From Mucilaginibacter pedocola (GTDB lineage: Bacteria; Bacteroidota; Bacteroidia; Sphingobacteriales; Sphingobacteriaceae), in the NCBI RefSeq assembly GCF_002013915.1, contig NZ_MBTF01000012.1, forward strand, positions 602,781 through 666,780: a stretch of DNA of 64,000 nucleotides. Direction: 5' to 3'. The notes beneath the pieces are model-generated. The model was not told where the DNA came from. It searched no databases and was given only the letters and a program-made list of their open reading frames with translations. Positions within the stretch are counted from its first letter, which is position 1; the number at the start of each line of letters is the position of its first letter. Shown piece by piece: positions 28,904 to 37,961 of the stretch. Both the position numbers and the translations under genes were made by a program.

Positions 28904-30532
28904 TTAATCAATCCCTGCCCGGCGCTTAAATTCTTCAAGGTCCCGCTTCGCGTGGGCGAAACCTGAAGGGTGATCAGCGAGTAATTCCACGACCTTTAGC
29001 AGCCTTTCCAGTTTATTCTTCGTGATGGTTTTGGTATCGCCGGGCGATACCCGGTTCGCATGATCGCTGTAGAAAATGTAATGGTGGTATAGTTTATCAC
29101 CACTTTGCCCGGGATTGTACCGCTGTATGATTTCCCTCGAATTGGCCCGGTCAATTTTTTCATTTTTATAGTAACAGGCCAGGGCGATTACAGGCTGTGG
29201 CGTTTCTTCCATTTTCACCTCCGGGCCAGACAGTGCTTCTCCTTTGGTCCCGGATTTAGAGGGATTTGCGGTTAGTTTAGGGCCGGCCTTTAACCATTTG
29301 ATAAAATCCTCTGCAAGTTCCAGTAACTTGTAATGATCCTCCTTCCGTTCTTCGGGTTTGGAAAGATCTCGGTGAAACCCGATCATTTGCTGCAGACAGG
29401 TTATTAGGTCATCAATAAAATGCCGGTAGGCTTTGCTTTTAATATCCCGGATAATATTTACCTGATCATGAACCAAAACAAAATCGGATTTCGTCGCACG
29501 CCGGCGCTGGGGGATGGATAGCGGGCTTACCCTTACCACCTTTGCCGGATCGTCGGTTTCCCGGTCGTTTATGTCATACCAAAATCGCCCGGAAGCCGGT
29601 GGCGCAGGCACCAGAAAGAAATCCGCCAGCAGGTTGCGCCGATAGATCCGGTCGAATAGTTCCTGCCCTAAAGTGAAATCCGCGGAAACTTTGCCGGGAT
29701 CAAGTTGAGGAAGGCCGCGCGGCTTATTTTCGGTAAAAGATTCCCGCAGTTGTTTTTCCAGCCATTCCTGGTAAAGGATGTATTTCCCGTAAACCAGCGC
29801 AGCAGTATTCCCAATGTGTTGTTCGCAGCGATGATTTTCATAATAGCCGTGCAATATCCGCAGGTATTCACGCTCATGATCGTTATCGTGACGCTCGAAA
29901 GCCGATATTATCAGGCCATAATCTGCGTGCTCCGTGAATTTTTTAAGAGGTGCAAGCTCGCTGACATAAACCTCAGCCGTTGGCTCCTGGTACTTGCGGT
30001 TAAATTCACGAATAAGGAATTCACAAACCTGTGGCCCCATCATGAATTTCAGCCGCAGAAAAGCCTCCCGGTCACTTTGGGGTTCGGGAATATACGTGTA
30101 CGGCGTCCCTACCGGTACCTCCATGCGTAAGGCAGTCTGTTCATCGGCAACGGCACTTAACCTGATCGTTCCTTCATATATGGCCGAATTGGTTTCACGC
30201 TCGCTCAACCAATCTTCTAAAAAATCGTTAACCCTGGCATCGTTAAGCAGGCCTGCTTTTCGTGCCTTATGGTACGCCCCCGCCAGTTCGTTTACGAAAA
30301 CAAATTTTGTTTCGTTTTTCCAATAATGATGGTGTAACACCCTGGACAGATCATTATAATACATTTGTTCCCGCCCTGGAAGTATCTCTGCCCTGAGCCG
30401 TTCGTACAAGCTGAGAAACAGCAACTCATTATCGACCGGCCCTTCTGTCCTGCTGATAACAAGCTGGAAGGGCTCCTGATTAACCTCGTTTTCTAAACGA
30501 TAATCAAATACGATCGGTTTTTTTTCCTGCAA
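28904..30532 (-). CDS. Large protein of unknown function, partner of the TPR protein upstream
   Basis: About 542 residues, with no family that I can name. I place the start at the TTG at 30532, because a strong GGAGGA lies 6 bases before it, which is unusual in this window. The frame stays open to 30553 and beyond. The protein is mixed alpha/beta and charged, with FRQLVHHHYW-like aromatic clusters and many Arg/Glu pairs, so it is probably soluble. It follows the 1252-residue TPR protein by 30 bases on the same strand, so the two form a two-gene operon. In similar arrangements one gene senses and the other acts, but here neither role can be assigned. Confidence 0.6.
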   Translation of the reverse strand: MQEKKPIVFDYRLENEVNQEPFQLVISRTEGPVDNELLFLSLYERLRAEILPGREQMYYNDLSRVLHHHYWKNETKFVFVNELAGAYHKARKAGLLNDARVNDFLEDWLSERETNSAIYEGTIRLSAVADEQTALRMEVPVGTPYTYIPEPQSDREAFLRLKFMMGPQVCEFLIREFNRKYQEPTAEVYVSELAPLKKFTEHADYGLIISAFERHDNDHEREYLRILHGYYENHRCEQHIGNTAALVYGKYILYQEWLEKQLRESFTENKPRGLPQLDPGKVSADFTLGQELFDRIYRRNLLADFFLVPAPPASGRFWYDINDRETDDPAKVVRVSPLSIPQRRRATKSDFVLVHDQVNIIRDIKSKAYRHFIDDLITCLQQMIGFHRDLSKPEERKEDHYKLLELAEDFIKWLKAGPKLTANPSKSGTKGEALSGPEVKMEETPQPVIALACYYKNEKIDRANSREIIQRYNPGQSGDKLYHHYIFYSDHANRVSPGDTKTITKNKLERLLKVVELLADHPSGFAHAKRDLEEFKRRAGID

Positions 30533-30562
30533 TGTCTTTCCTCCGGTTAGCAAACGATAAAT

Positions 30563-33500
30563 TTAAATACCGGTTTCCGATATGGCATCATTCAGGCAAC
30601 CTAAAACGAATTCCCGCCTGGCACCCAGAAGCTTGAACTGCTCGCGGACGATCAGCCTGACAAAATCTTTTATCCCTGGCAGTGATACAGCCTTCAGCAT
30701 ACCGGTAAAAACTGCCGTTACGGCCATCTTAAGTTCCGCTTCATTTAACAGGTTGCTGAGTACCAGCCAGCGGGCATGCAGCACGCCGGTGGTCACATTA
30801 TAGGGGTTCAGGTTTAAAGATAGGTTTTCAAGGCATAGTTCATAACGATGGGGTTTACCGGCCAGTTTCTGAGTGTATTGCTCATTGACCTGGCTCAGTG
30901 AAGGAGTGTAGCCCCGGTACTGGTTGGTAATGAATTCGTCGAGGGCTGGTGAACCCGCGGGCAGGATACGTTTTGCAAAGTATTCCGTACTGGTGATCCG
31001 GTGTTGCGGAAGACCCAGCGTATAGAAGATCGCATCATCGGAGATCAGCATTAATTCCTGGTCGTCTTCCATAATAACGGTCGTATTTACCAGGTAATCC
31101 ACCAGATCACGTCTTGCCCCGGTGGCCTTCGCCTGCCTGATGAAATCCAAAACCCGTGCAGACAGCCTGATTTCGCAGTGATCGTTGACCCAGGCAGATA
31201 GCCCCTCCAGATAGGTGATATTACTTTTCCTTGCTTCTTCCGGCACAAAATTCGGGGTTACGCCTTCCCGGGTCACCATTAGAGATAGTTGCTCCCGGTC
31301 GTCCGCCTTCGCCTCGGCAAGCAAATGTTTGATGTGGTCAGCATGGTGCTTTGCCAAAACAAACGGCACGCCGAATTCTACCTTGTGCTGGTTGACCATC
31401 TGGTATAACAGCGGCAATGAACTCAGGTCTAACAGGTAGCGGCTTGCCGGTACCGGGCGAAAGGCAATAAGCGGTACGATATTAATGCCACGTAGCCGCC
31501 TCGCCATTTCGAAATAGCCAGGGAGGTATTTGCCCTGTAACGCGGCCACAACCACCTGGGAAAAGGATATTTCGCGGTTCTCATACTGTTCGATCAACCT
31601 TGTTTTGATCTCCTGTTCCTGTGAACCCCTTTCCCCCATGAACCGGGTAAGGACTTTTTCGATACTGGTAATATCGCCAGGCTCGATCTCCATCGACTCC
31701 ATCGGGATACCCGAATAGGGGTTACCGGAAACCTCATCAACAATAAGGTCATGGAGGTACAGGTATTTGTTCATGATCCGCTCGATGGTGATCATATCTT
31801 CCTGGCCTGATAGCGGCCGCTTAACCGGGAAGGCTCCGCCTTTACCGCAACCGGGAAATTCGTTGAAAGGAGCCTGCTTCAGGTTTTGCTCATTCAGTTC
31901 GATATATTTAATATCCCGGTTAATGGAATATTTCACAAAATGCCCGGCTTCCACCGTATCATATTCTTTAGCAGGCCAGATCGCCTCATATTCGTCCCGG
32001 TATTCCGCAAAAGAAATAAAATACATCATCCTTAGATTCTTTTCGCCTGGGTCGCTGGCATACCGGTAGAGGATATCAAACCCTTCCATGAAATGTTTGG
32101 TTTTGATGAGGATCTGCGCGACGTTCCCGGCAATTTCAGCACTTTGGAACTGCGTCTCCTTCAATTTGCCGGCCAGCCCGCTTATTTTTTGGAGCGCTTC
32201 CGGTGTCCCCAACTCATAGAGCGCGTATAAATAGCGCCCGGTTACCAGCTCATCATCCGGATTTTGCTCCAGGTAAAATTCCCCGATCTCCATGATTTTA
32301 TCCCAATTGGTCAGTTCAGAATAAGCCTGTAATTCCAGGCGGGTGATCCCAGGGTCGAATGAGGAGTTGAGCCGCCAGTTTTCCAATACCTGAAGCAATT
32401 CCTGGCTGTCTTTTTTGGTATTGTAAAGCGCCTGGATGTAATGGTACAGATCCCGGCCTTCTTTGTCGATGATTTTATCAATATATTTTCTGAAGACTTT
32501 GACCGCTTCATCATCCTTTCCGCCAAAATGTAAGGTGATTGCAATCAGCGCGAGGAGCTTATCATCGGTATAAGCGTCAGCGAGGCTCAGCAACGCAGCC
32601 GTACTATCCGCCTGCTCACCCTCCAGGATAGTGATGGCTATATTTCTGACCAGGTGTTCATCCGCCTCCTGTTCAAAAACCTTTCCTTCGGTGAAGTCAG
32701 CAACGGTAAAGCCCGCGGTTTGGTTAAACTGCTTCAACTCTACGATATGATTGGCAAATACCGGCGTCAAATAGGGGGAGACCTTCGCCAGGTTGCCGCA
32801 GATATCTTTTACTGTTTTAGCGTATCCATCCGGGTCACCCTTTTTCAGGTAACAGAAGCTCAGCAACTGGTAACATTCGTACCCTTTAGGATCAATGCCT
32901 TCCAGAAGCGCGATCGCTTCTTCTATAAAACCGGCTATCTGCAGCACATTCGCACAAAGGAGTGTAAAATGTCCGGTCCTGCGTTTTAACTGGTCATGCC
33001 AGGTTTTCATTTCCAGCGCATACTCATTTCTCCCTTCCAGCAGGTAATTGGTAAAAGCGAGCATAAATTTCAAATTGGATTGTTCATCCTTCATTTCCGA
33101 CCTGGCCAAAACATCCAGAAACCTTTTTAAAAGGTCATTAAGCATGACGACAAGCGCCGTTTTGGACTCGTTCTGAGCCGTGTTAAAATCGAAGAATAGG
33201 TTTTTGAAGTAATCATGGAAAAAAATATTGATCCAGTACCCTTGCCGGCCAATGTTATTGATGGTGATCTCTTCCGCCACATAATCCTTATATCCCGGAT
33301 TAACTCCTGCTACAAATAACTGCGCCATCCGTTCTTCATCACGCTCCATATTGATCACGTTTTGCAAGGGAATACGGAAACTTAAATCCTTCCGCACGAT
33401 CGCAGGGACCTCGCCGACCATCCGGATAAGGTCCTGGCCGGTGGCCAGCAGGCATTTGATGACCCAGCCTACCGGGTTATATCCGTCCTCGTCCAGCAAT

Positions 33501-34321
33501 TGTTTACCGAGCGCTTCCGCTTTTGCGGGCTCCCCCAGTTTATAGTAGGCGAAGGCCGCCTGTTCCCGGGTATGCGGGCTGTCCCGATCATAGCCGTAAG
33601 CTTTAACATATGCTTTATGCGATTCCTCTGCCCTGTTCAGGATTTTCAGGCAGGCGCCGCGCTGGAACCAGATCGCGCCAAGCAGCTTTTGCTGCGGCTG
33701 TTTGGTGGATTCTTTAAAACTTTCTACGAGGGCATCAAGCAGTTTTAAGGCGGTTTCCGGCTTGAAAGCTTTCAGCGTCGCGACATAAGTATCCAGCCGG
33801 TTCTTCCATTGCATTTCCAGATCTGCGCTATATTCGTCAAAAGCATGTTCTAATTTGCTTTCGATAGCCGCAAGTTTACGGGAGATCAGGAAGATCTCCT
33901 CCTGGTAATTGGCTTTGATCGCCAGCTTTTCAAGGCCTGTGATTGCCTCTACCTCCGCTTTGAAAATGGACAGGAAATCTTCTATATTTTTCCGGGTCGG
34001 GGTAATGACGTTTGGTTCCGTATCCAGCGCGTCGAGCAGTTCCTGGATATCATAATCCTGATCCATGATACCCAGCGAGATCAGTTCGTTGATGATCCGT
34101 TGGGAGTGATAGAAAGGAAATTTCTTTCCCACACCAGGCTGGGGGTACTGTGCTTCATATTTGGTCAGCGCATGGCTGATCGCTTTCCGGAGTTCGTTCT
34201 TATAATCTTTTTCCATGGCAGCCAGCGTGGCGTCCAGCCCTTTTTTGAAAAAATAGGTTTCGGTATTCTTGACGATAAAATCTGCGATAGAGGCAAAGGT
34301 TGTTACTGACAATAATGACAT
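30563..34321 (-). CDS. Very large TPR protein with a PIN-like C-terminal region
   Basis: 1252 residues. The first 200 form a helical domain (FPFYHSQRIINELISLGIMD and on) similar in style to the N-termini of STAND defence proteins, but I find no Walker motifs. Residues about 200-750 are TPR-like repeats (IWFQRGACLKILNRAEESHK, AAFAYYKLGEPAKAEALGKQ). The part around 1000-1170 may be a PIN nuclease: ASRYLLDLSSLPLL supplies an early Asp, and ELMLISDDAIFYTLG the late acidic pair. It is the first gene of the operon with the gene at 28904. A TPR sensor fused to a PIN RNase would fit an abortive-infection role (inference; the PIN call rests on weak motifs). Confidence 0.55.
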   Translation of the reverse strand: MSLLSVTTFASIADFIVKNTETYFFKKGLDATLAAMEKDYKNELRKAISHALTKYEAQYPQPGVGKKFPFYHSQRIINELISLGIMDQDYDIQELLDALDTEPNVITPTRKNIEDFLSIFKAEVEAITGLEKLAIKANYQEEIFLISRKLAAIESKLEHAFDEYSADLEMQWKNRLDTYVATLKAFKPETALKLLDALVESFKESTKQPQQKLLGAIWFQRGACLKILNRAEESHKAYVKAYGYDRDSPHTREQAAFAYYKLGEPAKAEALGKQLLDEDGYNPVGWVIKCLLATGQDLIRMVGEVPAIVRKDLSFRIPLQNVINMERDEERMAQLFVAGVNPGYKDYVAEEITINNIGRQGYWINIFFHDYFKNLFFDFNTAQNESKTALVVMLNDLLKRFLDVLARSEMKDEQSNLKFMLAFTNYLLEGRNEYALEMKTWHDQLKRRTGHFTLLCANVLQIAGFIEEAIALLEGIDPKGYECYQLLSFCYLKKGDPDGYAKTVKDICGNLAKVSPYLTPVFANHIVELKQFNQTAGFTVADFTEGKVFEQEADEHLVRNIAITILEGEQADSTAALLSLADAYTDDKLLALIAITLHFGGKDDEAVKVFRKYIDKIIDKEGRDLYHYIQALYNTKKDSQELLQVLENWRLNSSFDPGITRLELQAYSELTNWDKIMEIGEFYLEQNPDDELVTGRYLYALYELGTPEALQKISGLAGKLKETQFQSAEIAGNVAQILIKTKHFMEGFDILYRYASDPGEKNLRMMYFISFAEYRDEYEAIWPAKEYDTVEAGHFVKYSINRDIKYIELNEQNLKQAPFNEFPGCGKGGAFPVKRPLSGQEDMITIERIMNKYLYLHDLIVDEVSGNPYSGIPMESMEIEPGDITSIEKVLTRFMGERGSQEQEIKTRLIEQYENREISFSQVVVAALQGKYLPGYFEMARRLRGINIVPLIAFRPVPASRYLLDLSSLPLLYQMVNQHKVEFGVPFVLAKHHADHIKHLLAEAKADDREQLSLMVTREGVTPNFVPEEARKSNITYLEGLSAWVNDHCEIRLSARVLDFIRQAKATGARRDLVDYLVNTTVIMEDDQELMLISDDAIFYTLGLPQHRITSTEYFAKRILPAGSPALDEFITNQYRGYTPSLSQVNEQYTQKLAGKPHRYELCLENLSLNLNPYNVTTGVLHARWLVLSNLLNEAELKMAVTAVFTGMLKAVSLPGIKDFVRLIVREQFKLLGARREFVLGCLNDAISETGI

Positions 34322-34416
34322 TTTAAAAGATTTACTTGTAAAACAAATTTAACAATATGGGACTGCAAAAGGGAAAGGATCCTTTCAAAAAGCTATGGCA
34401 TGATGAATAAAGGTGA

Positions 34417-34608
34417 TTACTTCCCGGAAATGCGCGGGCGTTTCTTCCGCGGCCTTATCCTTGTCTTTTCTTCAGCAGGGTTGGGACTGGCCCAGTCGGA
34501 ACTGGTTGAATAAGTTTTATCACCATCAGCGTGGGAATAATTATCCCTCAAAATAAACGTAAACCCAGTATCCGGTTTTATGATCGTGTTTTTAGCAAGG
34601 ATGTTCAA
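34417..34608 (-). CDS. Possible small protein, unknown
   Basis: 63 residues, ATG start, ending in a basic tail (EEKTRIRPRKKRPRISGK). The composition is protein-like but nothing else supports it, and it would have to share a 24-base gap with the divergent gene at 34633. Confidence 0.3.
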   Translation of the reverse strand: MNILAKNTIIKPDTGFTFILRDNYSHADGDKTYSTSSDWASPNPAEEKTRIRPRKKRPRISGK

Positions 34609-34632
34609 TTGACCAATTTAAATACAGACACC

Positions 34633-34950
34633 ATGGAATTTCATTGGTTTAAAGAAATTTTAAAAGATATGGCTTTAAGCACAGAGCTAAACGACAGGCC
34701 AACCGTGTTGAAATTCCGTCATACCGACCTTAGCCACATTGATTTTGATTATTACCAACGCTATGTTTTGCATCAATGTCCGGAGCGGGAAACCACCAGG
34801 GGTATTTATGAACAATTGCTGGTCAAGTTTCAAAATAAAAAAACTGGAGAGTCATCAGCGGGTGGAGAAAAAGAATTTCAGGCTCAGGCACAGTTGGTTA
34901 ATCAATGTAACTGGTTACTACTGGTGGGATCATACCGCTATGATAAATGA
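34633..34950 (+). CDS. Small protein of unknown function
   Basis: About 105 residues starting at the ATG at 34633 (MEFHWFKEILKDMALSTELN). The frame is open to 34531, but that part is less protein-like. The content is soluble, acidic and aromatic-rich (HIDFDYYQRYVLHQCPERET). I recognise no family. It stands alone before a long non-coding stretch. Confidence 0.45.
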   Translation: MEFHWFKEILKDMALSTELNDRPTVLKFRHTDLSHIDFDYYQRYVLHQCPERETTRGIYEQLLVKFQNKKTGESSAGGEKEFQAQAQLVNQCNWLLLVGSYRYDK

Positions 34951-35210
34951 TATTTAATAGCATATTTATTTGACAACATTATACTTTAGGAAAAAAAACG
35001 AAGTAGAGAGCAGTTTTTCGGATTGACCATTTTTGTCAACTATAATGTAATGTCCTCAAATCAAGCCTTGTATGCTTAGAATGCTAACGTGTTTTTAAGT
35101 TTGAGTACGATACAATAATAGGATTAAGTATTTCTGCCATCAATAATGGATAACTGAACATTATTAAAAAAACAGATAGTTCGTACCAATAAAGAAATAT
35201 AATAATCCAT

Positions 35211-35331
35211 TGCATCGCTTAAACAACCGGAAGCAGCAAGCAGGAAAACTGTCAAGGGCGCGGATTTTACGACCTTATGAAATGGTGCGTTCATATACCC
35301 TTGACAGTTTTCCTGCGGTGCTAATTTTGTT
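35211..35331. other. Conserved non-coding inverted-repeat element, copy 1
   Basis: A perfect 19-bp inverted repeat with arms at 35240-35258 and 35298-35316 (inner part ACTGTCAAGGG) encloses a 39-base loop. It is flanked by AAACAACCGGaAGCAG on the left and CTGCGGTGCTAATTTTGT on the right. The same flanks and a related inverted repeat occur in element 2 at 58661-58773, although the arms have diverged. It may be a structured RNA, a DNA-processing site or a regulator site. No gene overlaps it. Confidence 0.7.
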
Positions 35332-35410
35332 TAGGCGGTGGAATGGTCCCTTGCTTTGGAGAGTCGGTGACTGTTGTGAGCGAGAGCGAACATCAGTTAT
35401 TTATGGATAA

Positions 35411-35440
35411 CAAAAGCTTGTCAGAACTGACAGGCTTTTG
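35411..35440 (-). terminator. Terminator after the HEPN gene
   Basis: Arms CAAAAGCtTGTCAG / CTGACAgGCTTTTG with a two-base loop, ending 6 bases before the stop of the minus-strand gene at 35446. It may work in both directions. Confidence 0.75.
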
Positions 35441-35445
35441 TTTCG

Positions 35446-36927
35446 TCAGTCTTCTATAGTTTGCAAAGTTCCGCGGTAAATATGCTCGGCTACATTGTAT
35501 AAGCTACCGATCTTTTCGGTTAGCAGTTTTAAGCTCACCTCATCCAATTTGTAATCTTCTTTATAGCGGGCAGCGGAATAGGCATTTTGTAACAACTCAA
35601 AAAGCTGTGCGCCGTGAACTGATCTCAGGTCAAAAACATTGATCAGATCATCAGTAAAGATCAAGGTCAACCTCAGCATCCTTGCCAGGTTGTGAATTGT
35701 CAACCGGTAACCTAAATTTATCCTTACGATTGCAATTAATGTACTTTCTACCGATTGATGCAGCAGAAAGGCCGCAAGGTTATAATGGCCATCGTGATAA
35801 CAGCCCTGTGCTGTGTCTAAGAAAATTTTACCTTGAACGCCCCAACGCTCCCAGCTTGCCTTGACATGCCTAATAGTTCTGTCGCTATCTGGTTCATTTA
35901 ACAAGGGAAGTTGAAAATTTTCATTGCGGTAAAGTATCTTGTGCTTTTCAATGGCATTAAAAAACAACCTGTTCCCATCTTCCAGCCCTTTGATAAATCC
36001 ATCGGATTTATGGACTATCGCGCAGACATTGATGAGCGGCTTACAAAGGTTCTCTATCTTATTGACGATTTCGTGCTCAGGCGTTTTGTCTTTCTCGTCG
36101 GTCACGATCAACAAATAAAATGTATCAGGGTCTGGGTAAGTCCCCAAATGAATGACCATCAATGTTGCGCTTACACTTTTAAGTATAACATCTGTCAAGG
36201 TAGTTGCCCCCACCCTTTCTGTGTCCATTATCCTTTCATTAAAACGGCAATTGGCCCTAAAAAGCGGAAGCTGTTTCGGCCCTTTCTTTATGAACGCCGT
36301 TACTTCGGCCTCTGGGCCTTCCTTAATTTTCAAAACCGGTTGCCCGGTCTCCCGTTGACGAATGACCCAAACTGCCTCGTAAAGCTTTTGCATTTGTTCA
36401 TAAAAGTAGATGACCTCGCTCACCTCCATTTCTTCGCCGATAGGCTCGGCAGACAAGCCTGTTTCCAACCACTCATTTAAAAAACGGGAATATTGGTTTA
36501 CGGTGTAGGCATCAAAGAAGTTACGGATCGCGCGGTACGGATCAATGCATTCCTCTTGTGACAAGTATGTGGGATAATGCAGCCAATCCTCTCGTTCCTG
36601 TTGTAACTGCCTGTCAAAATTGATCCGTATAGAACCAGCGGCTTTTATCGCTCGTTCGGACCGGCTTAACATGTACATTGCCTCGACCAGCCTCACATTC
36701 AATTTATATATAAAAAGCAGCCCGGCAGGGCCATCCGCCTTGTCTTGATAATAACCTTCGCCAATCACATATTTGCGCCACCTCGCCAAACTTTCCAAAT
36801 GTCCCTGCAACCAGTCCTGTGAAAAGAAATCACGAATGACCAGTATCGGGTCAGCAATTTCCTCGGCTACCAAGTGCTTAGGCTGAAATGTTTTTGCATC
36901 AAATTTTACCGTTTCCATTACGCTCAT
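35446..36927 (-). CDS. HEPN-domain protein
   Basis: About 493 residues, started at the ATG at 36927 (MSVMETVKFDAKTFQPKHLV); the frame opens earlier at a TTG (36960). The C-terminal 130 residues look like a HEPN domain: YHDGHYNLAAFLLHQSVEST, a YRLTIHNLARML helix with the His-Asn-Leu turn, and AYSAARYKEDYKLDEVSLKL. The N-terminal part has no motif that I know. HEPN domains are often RNases or nucleotide-binding partners in toxin systems. Related HEPN proteins are frequent in mobile elements of this family. It is divergent from the XRE regulator at 37058, which may control it. Confidence 0.65.
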   Translation of the reverse strand: MSVMETVKFDAKTFQPKHLVAEEIADPILVIRDFFSQDWLQGHLESLARWRKYVIGEGYYQDKADGPAGLLFIYKLNVRLVEAMYMLSRSERAIKAAGSIRINFDRQLQQEREDWLHYPTYLSQEECIDPYRAIRNFFDAYTVNQYSRFLNEWLETGLSAEPIGEEMEVSEVIYFYEQMQKLYEAVWVIRQRETGQPVLKIKEGPEAEVTAFIKKGPKQLPLFRANCRFNERIMDTERVGATTLTDVILKSVSATLMVIHLGTYPDPDTFYLLIVTDEKDKTPEHEIVNKIENLCKPLINVCAIVHKSDGFIKGLEDGNRLFFNAIEKHKILYRNENFQLPLLNEPDSDRTIRHVKASWERWGVQGKIFLDTAQGCYHDGHYNLAAFLLHQSVESTLIAIVRINLGYRLTIHNLARMLRLTLIFTDDLINVFDLRSVHGAQLFELLQNAYSAARYKEDYKLDEVSLKLLTEKIGSLYNVAEHIYRGTLQTIED

Positions 36928-37045
36928 GTTTACACCTGCCCGCATTGACAGGAAACACAAAAGAATAGCGCTAAGATGCCGTGCCGAACCAAATCGGGTT
37001 GTACTTTACATTATTCGCGTTGTTTCGTACATTTACTAATCTTAA

Positions 37046-37053
37046 TACATTTG
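37046..37053 (+). promoter_or_regulatory. Bacteroidota-type -7 box (TACATTTG)
   Basis: TACATTTG fits the TAnnTTTG consensus of the Bacteroidota primary sigma factor, with a TTG 23 bases upstream (consensus spacing is a little shorter). It lies only 4 bases before the ATG of the XRE gene, so the transcript may have almost no leader. Confidence 0.4.
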
Positions 37054-37057
37054 CACC

Positions 37058-37423
37058 ATGTCAGAAGCTACACTACATATAGGAAGAAAGATCGGGAAGA
37101 TAAGGGAACTACGCGGGATAAAGCAGGAAGCCTTAGCCGCGGAGTTAGGGATAAGCCAGCAAGCGATATCTAAAATTGAGCAAAGTCCTGATGTCGACGA
37201 TGCATCTTTAGAGAAAATCGCGAAAGTGCTTGGTGTAACTGCGGACTCTATAAAAAGCTTCAGTGAAGAAGCCGTTTTAAATTATTTTAACACCTTCAAC
37301 GATAACAGCACCGGTGCTTTTAATAATTTCAATTGCACATTCAACCCTATCGATAAAGTTATAGAACTTTACGAACGCCTCCTACAAGCGGAGAAAGAGA
37401 AGAACGACTTACTTAAAAAGTAA
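37058..37423 (+). CDS. XRE-family transcriptional regulator
   Basis: 121 residues. The N-terminal 65 form a classical helix-turn-helix (GRKIGKIRELRGIKQEALAA, then ELGISQQAISKIEQ). The middle has a FNTFNDNSTGAFNNFNCTFN stretch, and the tail is a short coiled coil (KVIELYERLLQAEKEKNDLL). This combination is common in Bacteroidota mobile elements. It is divergent from the HEPN gene and could repress it. Confidence 0.85.
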   Translation: MSEATLHIGRKIGKIRELRGIKQEALAAELGISQQAISKIEQSPDVDDASLEKIAKVLGVTADSIKSFSEEAVLNYFNTFNDNSTGAFNNFNCTFNPIDKVIELYERLLQAEKEKNDLLKK

Positions 37424-37961
37424 CCAATACACCCACCCGATAATGAATGAAGCTGCTAAACGATTATACACCTTGCAAATCTGCGAGGCGATCATTTTAA
37501 GCAGTGCTCTAAAAAAACTTATCGGAAGGAGTTTTAACAAAAGCATCCGCAGCAATATTGAGTGGATAACCATGTAATTGATACGTGACCTGCGCAGTTT
37601 AAAAACATATCGCAGGATAGAAACGGAGCTGTTCAGTAACCTTTTAGATAAATGGCATTACGTGCCTAAAAAGGAACTGTCTAAGTTCGTTGATGAATTA
37701 GAAGTGATATTAAGAGGGAGATCGGTATATGGTCGGTAATGTCCGACATGTCCAGCCATGGCTACAGTGATACCCAGATCATAAAATTCGTGTCTGACTC
37801 TTTTCCGAATGACCGCCCTGCATCCCACCTGCATAATCCAATTACCGGCAACGGAGTTGGCCGGGTTTCTGCTTCAGCATAAGCGGCCGCTTACACTGAA
37901 GCAGAAAGCTAAAAAAGCCAGCGATACCTTTCGCTGGCTTGGCCATTGGAATTTATAACGA
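37424..37961. other. Non-coding or decayed region with a coding remnant at 37578-37740
   Basis: 538 bases. On the plus strand a frame from the TTG at 37578 to 37740 reads like protein (LRSLKTYRRIETELFSNLLD, then KWHYVPKKELSKFVDELEV) but has no good start and looks like the remnant of a longer gene. The rest shows no gene. A terminator lies at its right end. Confidence 0.4.
37915..37940 (-). terminator. Rho-independent terminator after traJ
   Basis: Ten-base perfect arms AAGCCAGCGA / TCGCTGGCTT with a six-base loop, followed by a T run on the minus strand, 22 bases past the traJ stop. Confidence 0.8.

Larger units (their letters stand above)
34951..35445. other. Non-coding stretch with a conserved inverted-repeat structure
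   Basis: 495 bases without a gene. The first part is AT-rich. The second half holds the 19-bp inverted repeat described separately (35240-35316) and a terminator for the HEPN gene. Confidence 0.6.

Noticed and set aside
30532..30565. Possible broken fusion of the genes at 30563-34321 and 28904-30532, since they are in the same frame
   Set aside because: Unlike the SMEK-NACHT case there is a strong GGAGGA and a start at the right distance for the second gene, so two separate genes are more likely; the shared frame has a one-in-three chance.
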